Assembly (NCBI GenBank): GCA_023433835.1
Contig: JAEYTW010000114.1
Location: forward strand, 1 to 20,699
From: Pseudomonadota bacterium
GTDB lineage: Bacteria; Pseudomonadota; Alphaproteobacteria; Ferrovibrionales; Ferrovibrionaceae
Length of the DNA stretch: 20,699 nt
Direction of reading: 5' to 3'
A model generated the notes under the pieces. The model did not search any database and was not told the DNA's origin. It was given only the letters and a program-made list of their open reading frames with translations. Numbering within the stretch: position 1 is the first letter of the stretch; each line of letters starts with the position of its first letter. A program made the position numbers and the translations under genes. Shown here piece by piece: positions 15,003 to 20,699 of this stretch.

Positions 15003-15758
15003 CTTCAGGAAATCCATCGCCGCGGCAATGGCGCGCGGATCGCGCAGGATGCGGGTATGGCCGGCATCGGCCAGCGGTTGCAGGACCGCCTGCGGCCAGT
15101 GGCCCAGCAGGGCCTCGCTGTCGCCATAGGGCACTTCCGGATCGGCCGGATCGTGCATCAGCAGGGCAGGGTGGCGCAGCCCGGGCCGCAGCACCGTGAG
15201 GTCCATCGATTCCAGCGGCGCCTTGATGAAATCCTCGATCAACGCGCGCAAGGCGGGCAGTTCGTCCCGCGGCAGGCCGAGCGCGATGCCGAGCCGCCTG
15301 ACCGCCCAGACCAGCGAGGCGACGCCCGAGACATGTACCGAGCGATCGACCGTCAGGCCGCGGGCGAACGCGTAGAGCGCCGCGGGCGAGCCCATCGAAT
15401 GGCCGACCAGCGTCTTGACCGGCCCGACATGGTCGGCAACGGCCAGGACCGCGTCGCCGAAATCGGTGACGGTGGCATGCTTGCCGTCGGAAGCGCCATG
15501 GGCCGGCGCGTCGAAGGCTACGGCGCGATAGCCCGCGGCCACCAGCGGCGGCACCAGTGCCTGGAACTGCGTCGCCCGCCCGCACCAGCCATGGACCAGC
15601 AGCACGACGGGGCCTGAGCCCCAGCCGTAGGTGGCGAGCGTGCCGTCGCGGAACGGCACGCGTGCCGTTTCGGCGGTGGCGGCGAGGGCACGCTCGGCCT
15701 CGCTCGGTTCCTGCAGGCGCGGCGTGGTGAAGAGGCGGAAGGCGGTTTCGGGCGTCAC
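14994..15758 (-). CDS. Alpha/beta hydrolase
   Basis: This is a cytoplasmic alpha/beta-hydrolase of 254 residues with no signal peptide. The oxyanion-hole motif is HGWCG (56-60), the nucleophile elbow GHSMG contains Ser121, the acid is probably Asp206 (DPADPEVPY), and the base is His234 (ADAGHTRIL). The substrate is not predictable; esters, lactones or peptidic siderophores are all possible. Translation starts at GTG 15758, only 3 bp after the stop of the upstream MFS gene, with AAAGG as ribosome-binding site inside the MFS coding end, so the two are coupled in one operon. Its 3' end overlaps the convergent secreted-protein gene by 9 bp. Confidence 0.88.
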   Translation of the reverse strand: MTPETAFRLFTTPRLQEPSEAERALAATAETARVPFRDGTLATYGWGSGPVVLLVHGWCGRATQFQALVPPLVAAGYRAVAFDAPAHGASDGKHATVTDFGDAVLAVADHVGPVKTLVGHSMGSPAALYAFARGLTVDRSVHVSGVASLVWAVRRLGIALGLPRDELPALRALIEDFIKAPLESMDLTVLRPGLRHPALLMHDPADPEVPYGDSEALLGHWPQAVLQPLADAGHTRILRDPRAIAAAMDFLKLE

Positions 15759-15761
15759 GGG

Positions 15762-16985
15762 TCAGGCCTTTCGCGGTGCCAGGGCATAGAAGCCGAGGCC
15801 CAGCACGGTGCAGGCCAGGATCGTCGCCGGCAGGGCGAGGTTGTGGGCGAGCGGCAGCAGCGTCGAGGTCAGCGTGGTCAAGGTGCCCGCCGCCATCTGC
15901 AGGAAGCCGATCAGGGCCGAGGCGGCACCGGCATGGTGCGGGAAGGGCCGCACCGCGGCCGCCGTCGCCAGCGGATTGATCAGGCCGAGGCCGAACAGGA
16001 ACACGACGAACGGGGCGATGGCCATGACCAGGCCCGGGGCCTGCGTCGCAAACAGGCCGGTCATCAAGGCGGCCCCGGCCAGCATCAGGCCGAGCGCCAG
16101 GAAGATCGCCGCGCGTTCGCCGAGCCGCTGGGCGAGCTTGGGCGACAGCGCGCCGCCGAGGAACACGGCCGGCACGGTACCGGCGGGGATCAGCCCGAAC
16201 TGCGCCGGCGTCAGGCCGAGCTGGCCGACGAACAAGGCCGGCGTCGCCGCGAAATAGGCATAGAGCCCGCCCAGCGCCAGAGCGACCGCCGCGGCCGGGC
16301 CGATGAAGGCCGGCCGCGCCAGCAGCAGCGCATAGTCGCGCGCCATCGCGCCCGGCGACAGCCCGGCGATCAGGTGGCGGTTGGTCTCGCCGATCCAGCG
16401 CCATGACGCCAGCGCGGCCAGCGCGGCGAAGACGGTGATGGCGATAAAATTGGCCCGCCAGCCCCAGGCCGTCTCGATCACCCCGCCGATCAGCGGCGAG
16501 AAACCGGGGGCGGCGGCCATGCAGGTCGTGATGATCGCAAAGGCGCGGGTCAGCGCCGGGCCCTGGTAGATGTCGCGCAGGATGGCACGCACCAGCACCG
16601 TGCCGGCACAGGCCCCGACCGCCTGGAGGACACGGAAGGCCAGCATCGCTTCCAGGCTGTGGGCCATCGCGCAAAGGGCCGAGGCGGCCGCATAGAGCGC
16701 GGCGCCCGCCAGCAGCACCGGCCGGCGGCCGTAGCGGTCCGACAGCGGACCGGCGATCAGCTGGGCCACGGCGAAGCCGGCCAGGAACACCGACAGCGTG
16801 GCCTGGGCGCCGCGGGCATCGGTGCCCAGGCCCTGCGCCAGGCTCGGCAGCGAGGGGAGATAGAGATTGGTCGCCAGCATGCCGAAGGCCGACAACCCGG
16901 TCAGCAGCGCCAGCAGCGCCGCCGGGCCCAGCGGCCTGGCCTCGGCCCGGCCAGCCACGCTTTGCGCCCCGATCTGTCCATCCAT
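15762..16985 (-). CDS. MFS transporter, Bcr/CflA multidrug-efflux type
   Basis: This is a 12-span major-facilitator protein of 407 residues, normal for Bcr/CflA drug-proton antiporters. The loop 2-3 signature is GPLSDRYGRRPVLLAG, and the following RVLQAVGACAGTVLVRAILR with DIYQG is characteristic of the Bcr/CflA group. NLYLPSLPSLAQGLGTD in the first span and GWRANFIAI further on also fit this group. The start at 16985 (MDGQIGAQS) is preferred because GGAG lies 7 bp upstream; the ATG at 16991 would be only 2 bp from it. It heads an operon with an alpha/beta hydrolase. The upstream region is AT-rich and holds a Fur-like palindrome, so the exported compound could be linked to iron or stress, which is inference. 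Confidence 0.9.
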   Translation of the reverse strand: MDGQIGAQSVAGRAEARPLGPAALLALLTGLSAFGMLATNLYLPSLPSLAQGLGTDARGAQATLSVFLAGFAVAQLIAGPLSDRYGRRPVLLAGAALYAAASALCAMAHSLEAMLAFRVLQAVGACAGTVLVRAILRDIYQGPALTRAFAIITTCMAAAPGFSPLIGGVIETAWGWRANFIAITVFAALAALASWRWIGETNRHLIAGLSPGAMARDYALLLARPAFIGPAAAVALALGGLYAYFAATPALFVGQLGLTPAQFGLIPAGTVPAVFLGGALSPKLAQRLGERAAIFLALGLMLAGAALMTGLFATQAPGLVMAIAPFVVFLFGLGLINPLATAAAVRPFPHHAGAASALIGFLQMAAGTLTTLTSTLLPLAHNLALPATILACTVLGLGFYALAPRKA

Positions 16986-17006
16986 CGCCATGCTCCGTTT
17001 TTGAAT

Positions 17007-17019
17007 TATGATAATCATA
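17007..17019. promoter_or_regulatory. Fur-box-like palindrome at the MFS/hydrolase promoter
   Basis: TATGATAATCATA is a 13-bp palindrome about a single central base, and its inner ATGATAATCAT equals the full 11-bp core of the E. coli Fur consensus (GATAATGATAATCATTATC); 13 of 19 consensus positions match overall. It lies 22 bp before the MFS start codon. On the minus strand, TTGCTG and TATCAT at 16-bp spacing form a plausible promoter, with the -10 inside the palindrome, so a bound protein would block transcription. Confidence 0.45.
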
Positions 17020-17155
17020 TAATAAATCACAGCAACGGCGGCAAGGCCGGACTTGCCGGGCGAGTCCGTGACACAAAGTTGCAACGGTCGACCCACGATT
17101 ACCGGGCCGACAGGCAAAGTCCGGTCATCGCAATCGAGTCATTCGGAGACGTGTC

Positions 17156-17362
17156 GTGACCGGTCTGGCGCTCAAGGAACTCTTTCTCGTCCTGGTCGTG
17201 CTGTTCGACCTGGGCCTGCTGGCCTCGGTGATCTGGCGCTGGATCCAGGTCCTGCCGACCTTCGCGGCCGATGAGGATGATTTCGCCGATGAGGCGACGC
17301 TTCTCGACATGGCGGCCCAGCGCGAGGCGGCCGAGGCAGTGCGGGCCGTCATCCGCCAGTGA
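17156..17362 (+). CDS. Small single-pass membrane protein of unknown function
   Basis: This predicted 68-residue protein is not recognised. Residues about 7-30 (KELFLVLVVLFDLGLLASVI) form one strong membrane span, followed by an aromatic boundary (WRWIQVL) and an acidic then Ala/Glu-rich cytoplasmic-looking tail (FAADEDDFADEATLLDMAAQ). It starts with GTG at 17156, with CGGAG 7 bp upstream. Support comes from the ribosome-binding site and the well-formed amphipathic architecture; there is no family match I can name. It ends exactly at the tandem operator of the marR gene, so it may be a separate transcription unit between the divergent MFS operon and marR-iorAB. Confidence 0.55.
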   Translation: MTGLALKELFLVLVVLFDLGLLASVIWRWIQVLPTFAADEDDFADEATLLDMAAQREAAEAVRAVIRQ

Positions 17363-17393
17363 CAAACTAGTTTGATCTAAAACTATTTTGACT
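17363..17393. promoter_or_regulatory. Tandem operator (probably MarR-type) and -35 box before marR-iorAB
   Basis: Two direct copies of AAACTA(G/T)TTTGA start at 17364 and 17380, 16 bp apart, identical at 11 of 12 positions. The first copy sits in a perfect 12-bp palindrome CAAACTAGTTTG (17363-17374). TTGACT (17388-17393), a good -35 match, overlaps the second copy; a weak CTAAGC follows at 17 bp. The region is AT-rich and lies 90-120 bp before the marR gene. Palindromic sites overlapping the promoter of the regulator's own operon are usual for MarR proteins, so autoregulation is the simplest reading. Confidence 0.6.
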
Positions 17394-17482
17394 CCGACGA
17401 TCTTCCGGGCCTAAGCTTTCCCCAACGAAATACGAGGCCGCGCCAAGCCCGCGGCCCACCCAGGGGAGAGACGCTTCAGGCC

Positions 17483-17992
17483 ATGCCCAAGCTGGCTAAG
17501 CTGAAGGAAAAGCAGGCGCAGGCGGCGCAAGAACCGATCCGGTTCGGCCCGCTGGCCAACTATATCGGCTTTCATCTGCGCCGCGCGCAGAACGTCTCTT
17601 TCCAGGCCGTCGCCCGCCGCATCGGCCAGGCCGATTTCACCCCCGGCCTCTACGCGCTGCTGACGCTGATCGAGCAGAACCCCGGCATCACCCAGACCGC
17701 CTTGAGCCGCGCCGACGGCCGCGACAAGTCGAGCCTGACGCCGGCCTTGAACGGGCTGGAGAAGCGCGGGCTGATCCGGCGCGAGCGGATAACCGGAGAC
17801 AAGCGCAGCTATGCCCTGCATCTGACGCCGGCGGGGGGCGCCGCGGCGGCCGAGTTGCACCGCCATGCCCAGGCGCATGACGACGATCTCGACCGTATCA
17901 TCGGGCTGGAGCACAAGGCGCAGTTCATCCGCCAGCTGCGCCGCATCATCATCGAGCTGTCCGCCGAGCCGGACGACGACATGCAACCCTGA
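17483..17992 (+). CDS. MarR-family transcriptional regulator
   Basis: This 169-residue protein is a MarR-type winged-helix dimeric regulator. After a Lys/Gln-rich start (MPKLAKLKEKQAQAAQEP), residues about 25-50 form the first dimerisation helix (YIGFHLRRAQNVSFQAVARR). The DNA-binding part follows: FTPGLYALLTLIEQNPGITQ, recognition helix DKSSLTPALNGLEKRGLI, and the wing ITGDKRSYALHLTPAG with the usual Asp-x-Arg type residues. The C-terminal helix (RQLRRIIIELSAE) completes the dimer interface. It is 15 bp upstream of iorA in the same direction, so it probably controls arylpyruvate oxidation and responds to an aromatic acid; that ligand is inference. A tandem operator lies at its promoter. Confidence 0.93.
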   Translation: MPKLAKLKEKQAQAAQEPIRFGPLANYIGFHLRRAQNVSFQAVARRIGQADFTPGLYALLTLIEQNPGITQTALSRADGRDKSSLTPALNGLEKRGLIRRERITGDKRSYALHLTPAGGAAAAELHRHAQAHDDDLDRIIGLEHKAQFIRQLRRIIIELSAEPDDDMQP

Positions 17993-18007
17993 GCCGGAGC
18001 GATTCCG

Positions 18008-20119
18008 ATGGCCGAGGTTTCCTTCAAGAAGGATGTCGAAGCCCTGAAGCTGGGGGAGGGCCAGGTCTTCCACGGCGAAGGCATCATGGCCGTAACCAAG
18101 GCGCTGCTGCAGTCGGGCGTGTCCTATGTCGGCGGCTACCAGGGCGCGCCAGTGTCCCATCTGCTCGACGTGCTGGTCGACGCCGAGGAGATGATGGGCG
18201 AGCTGGGCGTCCGGGTCGAGACCTGCACCAACGAGGCCGCCGCCGCCGCCATGCTCGGCGCCTCGATCAACTATCCGGTCCGCGGCGCCGTCACCTGGAA
18301 ATCGATCGTCGGCACCAACGTCGCGGCCGACGCGCTGTCGAACCTGTCGTCGCCGGGCGTCAAGGGCGGGGCGCTGATCGTGGTCGGCGAGGATTACGGC
18401 GAGGGGGCCAGCGTCATCCAGGAGCGCACCCATGCCTTCGCGCTGAAATCCTCGCTGTGGCTGCTCGATCCGCGGCCCGAACTGCCGACCATCGTGCGCA
18501 TGGTCGAAAAGGGCTTCGAGCTGTCGGAGGCGTCGTCGACGCCCGTCATCCTGGAGCTGCGCATCCGCGCCTGCCACGTCTATGGCAGCTTCGCCACCAA
18601 GGACAACAAGCGCGCCGCCTGGTCGGCCCGCGACCGCCTGCCCGAGCCGGCGGGCTTCGATTACGCCCGCCTGGCCCATCCGCCGGTGACCTTCCTGCAG
18701 GAGGCCGACAAGCTCGACCGCCGGCTGCCGGCCGCGCGCCGCTTCATCGTCGAGCAGGGCCTGAATGAAATCCTGGGGCCCGCGACGGCCAAGGTCGGCA
18801 TCATCGTCCAGGGGGGGCTGTTCAACGTGCTGAACGGCCGGCTGGCGCTGGCCGGGCTGTCGGACGACCGCGGCAATCTGAAATTGCCCACGCTGGTGCT
18901 CAACGTCACCCATCCGCTGGCGCCCCAGCAGATCACGTCGTTCTGCGCCGGCCTCGATGCCGTGCTGATCGTCGAGGAAGGGGCGCCCGACTATATCGAG
19001 CAGGCGGTGGGCCAGATCCTGCGCCAGGCCGATCTGCAGACCAGGCTGCACGGCAAGGACGTGCTGCCGATGGCCGGCGAATATACGCCGGTGACGATGG
19101 CCCGCGGCCTGCAGGCCTTCCTCGGCCGCTACGGCATCGACTGCGCCGGGATCGGCGACTGGCTGACGCGGGTGGGCGCGCAAGGCCGGGCGTTCACCGA
19201 GGCCGCGCCCCCGGCCTTGCCGCCGCGCCAGCCGACCTTCTGCACCGGCTGCCCCGAGCGCCCGGTCTTCTCGGCGATGAAGATCCTGAAGCGCGAGATC
19301 GGGCCGGTGCATGTCGCCGCCGATATCGGCTGCCATGCCTTCGCCACCTTCGCGCCGTTCTCGCAGGGCAATTCGATCCTGGGCTACGGCATGTCGCTCG
19401 CCTCCTCGGCGGCGGTGGCCAGCGTGCAGGAACGGCGCCCGGTCAGCATCATGGGCGATGGCGGGTTCTGGCATAACGGCCTGCTGACCGGCGTCGCCGG
19501 CGCGGTGTTGAACCGCGACGACAGCGTGCTGATGATCATGAACAACGGTTATTCCAGCGCCACCGGCGTGCAGGACCTGCCGTCATCGGCCCCCAATGCC
19601 GAGGGCCGCGGCCGCGGCGTCGACATCGCCGGGGCAGTCCGGGCGCTGGGGGCGCCCTGGATCCGGCGGGTACGGACCTACGGCGTCGCCGGGGTGATGG
19701 CGACGCTGAAGGAAGCGCTGCGCAGCCCCGAGAAGGGCTTGAAGGTCATCGTGGCCGACGGCGAATGCCAACTGGCCCGCCAGCGCCGCGTGCGCCCGGC
19801 GATGGCCAAGGCGGTGGCCGACGGCCTGCGCGTGGTGCGCACCCGCTTCTGGGTCGACCCCGAGGTCTGCACCGGCGATCATTCCTGCATCCGCCTTTCC
19901 GGCTGCCCGTCGCTGACCGTCAAGCCGTCGGAAGATCCGCTGCGCCGCGATCCCGTGGCCCATGTGAACAACGACTGCGTCGGCTGCGGGCTGTGCGGCG
20001 AGGTTTCGCATGCCGCCCAGCTCTGCCCGTCCTTCGCGCAGATCGACATCATCCAGAACCCGTCGCGCTGGGACCGCATGCGGCGCGCGGCGGAACGTGC
20101 CGTGATGGCGCTGCTATGA
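18008..20119 (+). CDS. iorA: Indolepyruvate ferredoxin oxidoreductase, alpha subunit
   Basis: This 703-residue subunit carries the catalytic ThDP and Fe-S centres of an arylpyruvate:ferredoxin oxidoreductase, which converts indolepyruvate and related aromatic 2-oxo acids to acyl-CoA during aromatic amino-acid breakdown. The N-terminal domain has GEGIMAVTKALLQSGVSYVG and TCTNEAAAAAMLGASINYPV. CTGCPERP is at 412-419, and the ThDP motif is GDG (483-485) with NN at 512-513. The C-terminal ferredoxin-like part has Cys621-x5-Cys627-x5-Cys633-Pro and Cys657-x2-Cys660-x2-Cys663-x9-Cys673-Pro, enough for Fe-S clusters but with an expanded first motif compared with archaeal IorA. This expanded form is the one I associate with alphaproteobacteria. 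The stop overlaps the iorB start (ATGA), so the two are coupled. Confidence 0.94.
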   Translation: MAEVSFKKDVEALKLGEGQVFHGEGIMAVTKALLQSGVSYVGGYQGAPVSHLLDVLVDAEEMMGELGVRVETCTNEAAAAAMLGASINYPVRGAVTWKSIVGTNVAADALSNLSSPGVKGGALIVVGEDYGEGASVIQERTHAFALKSSLWLLDPRPELPTIVRMVEKGFELSEASSTPVILELRIRACHVYGSFATKDNKRAAWSARDRLPEPAGFDYARLAHPPVTFLQEADKLDRRLPAARRFIVEQGLNEILGPATAKVGIIVQGGLFNVLNGRLALAGLSDDRGNLKLPTLVLNVTHPLAPQQITSFCAGLDAVLIVEEGAPDYIEQAVGQILRQADLQTRLHGKDVLPMAGEYTPVTMARGLQAFLGRYGIDCAGIGDWLTRVGAQGRAFTEAAPPALPPRQPTFCTGCPERPVFSAMKILKREIGPVHVAADIGCHAFATFAPFSQGNSILGYGMSLASSAAVASVQERRPVSIMGDGGFWHNGLLTGVAGAVLNRDDSVLMIMNNGYSSATGVQDLPSSAPNAEGRGRGVDIAGAVRALGAPWIRRVRTYGVAGVMATLKEALRSPEKGLKVIVADGECQLARQRRVRPAMAKAVADGLRVVRTRFWVDPEVCTGDHSCIRLSGCPSLTVKPSEDPLRRDPVAHVNNDCVGCGLCGEVSHAAQLCPSFAQIDIIQNPSRWDRMRRAAERAVMALL

Positions 20120-20699
20120 GCACCTTGCGCCTGCTGATCGCCGCGATGGGCGGCGAGGGCGGCGGCGTGCTGGCCGGCTGGATCGTCGAGGCGGCGACCG
20201 CGGCGGGTCTGTGGGTCCAGCGTACCTCGATCCCCGGCGTGGCCCAGCGCACCGGGGCCACCACCTATTACATCGAGATGGCGGCGCCGGGCGGCACCCG
20301 GCCCGTCATGGCGCTGAACCCGGCGCCGGGCGAGGTCGACGTGCTGGTCGCCACCGAACTGCTCGAAGCCGCGCGGATGGTGCAGGCGGGCTACGTCACG
20401 CCGGATCGCACGCTGGTCGTCGGGTCGACCCACCGGGTCTACACGATGGCGGAGAAGACTTCGGGCGGCGACGGCCGCCTGGACAGCACCGCGCTGCGCG
20501 CGCAGGTCGAGCGCTTCGCCCGCCGGGCCGTGCTGGCCGATATCGCCGAGGCCGCGCAAGCGTCGGGCGCCCAGGCCAACGCCATCGTACTGGGCATGCT
20601 GGCCGCGACCGGCGTGCTGCCGATCCCGGCCGCGGCCCTGCGCCAGGCCATCGAGGCCGAGGGGCGGGCGGTGGCCGGCAATATCAGGGGCTTCGAGGC
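20116..20699 (+). CDS. iorB: Indolepyruvate oxidoreductase, beta subunit (3' partial)
   Basis: The reading frame starts at ATG 20116, overlapping the iorA stop by four bases (ATGA), and stays open to the right edge (194 codons seen). It matches the gamma-type domain of 2-oxo-acid:ferredoxin oxidoreductases: LIAAMGGEGGGVLAGWIVEA at the start, then QRTSIPGVAQRTGATTYYIE and VDVLVATELLEAARMVQAGY. IANAIVLGML-like text (ANAIVLGMLAATGVLPIP) follows at about residue 155. This subunit supplies the CoA-proximal half of the enzyme and partners IorA. In alphaproteobacteria the protein is often extended to about 500 residues; whether that holds here is outside the window. Confidence 0.92.
   Translation, partial: MSTLRLLIAAMGGEGGGVLAGWIVEAATAAGLWVQRTSIPGVAQRTGATTYYIEMAAPGGTRPVMALNPAPGEVDVLVATELLEAARMVQAGYVTPDRTLVVGSTHRVYTMAEKTSGGDGRLDSTALRAQVERFARRAVLADIAEAAQASGAQANAIVLGMLAATGVLPIPAAALRQAIEAEGRAVAGNIRGFE

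Noticed and set aside
17048..17068. 6-bp stem-loop CGGACT/AGTCCG as a terminator or riboswitch
   Set aside because: Short stem, no T-run and no conserved riboswitch elements; likely chance in GC-rich DNA.
14956..17076. Minus-strand frame of 706 codons spanning the hydrolase and MFS genes
   Set aside because: It is another frame of the same strand through two real genes; low-complexity Arg/Ala/Gly composition and no motifs.
17411..19474. Minus-strand open frame of 687 codons opposite marR and iorA
   Set aside because: Arg/Gly/Asp-rich shadow with no domain; the plus-strand genes have full motif sets.

Overview
The window is about 20.7 kb of very GC-rich, densely coding DNA. The gene content (XylD-type sugar-acid dehydratase, long-form indolepyruvate oxidoreductase, MHYT-LytTR sensor, Tat-exported sugar-binding protein) and a dispersed palindromic repeat of the cgcccc..gcttgacc..gggg type suggest an alphaproteobacterium, perhaps a Rhodospirillales-like lineage; this is inference from resemblance, not a computed placement. 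There are no rRNA or tRNA genes, CRISPR arrays, transposases or phage genes. I count 20 protein-coding genes, two of them cut by the window ends.

Left part (1-3513, + strand): the C-terminal two thirds of a thiamine-diphosphate (ThDP) enzyme of the acetolactate-synthase superfamily, followed by a polar amino-acid-type ABC uptake system (binding protein, permease, ATPase). A ~100-bp palindromic repeat sits between the binding-protein and permease genes. The binding-protein gene has a run of ten G in its signal-peptide codons.

Second part (3517-6290): a convergent MHYT-LytTR membrane sensor/DNA-binding protein (-), a divergently transcribed NAD-dependent dehydrogenase resembling D-erythronate dehydrogenase (+), and a small secreted LTxxQ/Spy-like protein (-).

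Central part (6393-14399, + strand): a sugar or sugar-acid catabolic operon. Its order is SDR dehydrogenase of the DHRS6/2-keto-3-deoxy-fuconate dehydrogenase type, MalK-like ATPase, Tat-dependent family-1 binding protein, two MalF/MalG-type permeases, an IlvD/Edd dehydratase very close to Caulobacter D-xylonate dehydratase XylD, then a ~200-bp nested palindromic element and a second SDR. A 16-bp palindrome with a central CG, typical of LacI-family (GntR-like) operators, lies 61 bp before the first start codon. A perfect 10-bp stem-loop follows the last gene. The combination of XylD-like dehydratase and 2-keto-3-deoxy-acid dehydrogenase suggests non-phosphorylative pentose breakdown with oxidation of the keto-deoxy intermediate at C4.

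Right part (14400-20699): a small secreted protein of unknown function (+); a two-gene minus-strand operon encoding a Bcr/CflA-type MFS transporter and an alpha/beta hydrolase, with a Fur-box-like palindrome at its promoter; a 68-residue single-pass membrane protein (+); and a MarR regulator followed directly by iorA and the start of iorB (indolepyruvate ferredoxin oxidoreductase, aromatic amino-acid catabolism). Two direct copies of AAACTA(G/T)TTTGA before the marR gene look like its own operator.

No wholly new multi-gene system is evident. The most informative unexplained signals are regulatory or repetitive: the LacI-type operator without its repressor, the tandem MarR-type operator, the Fur-like core before the MFS/hydrolase pair, and the nested palindromic repeats, which show a compensatory stem change between copies.
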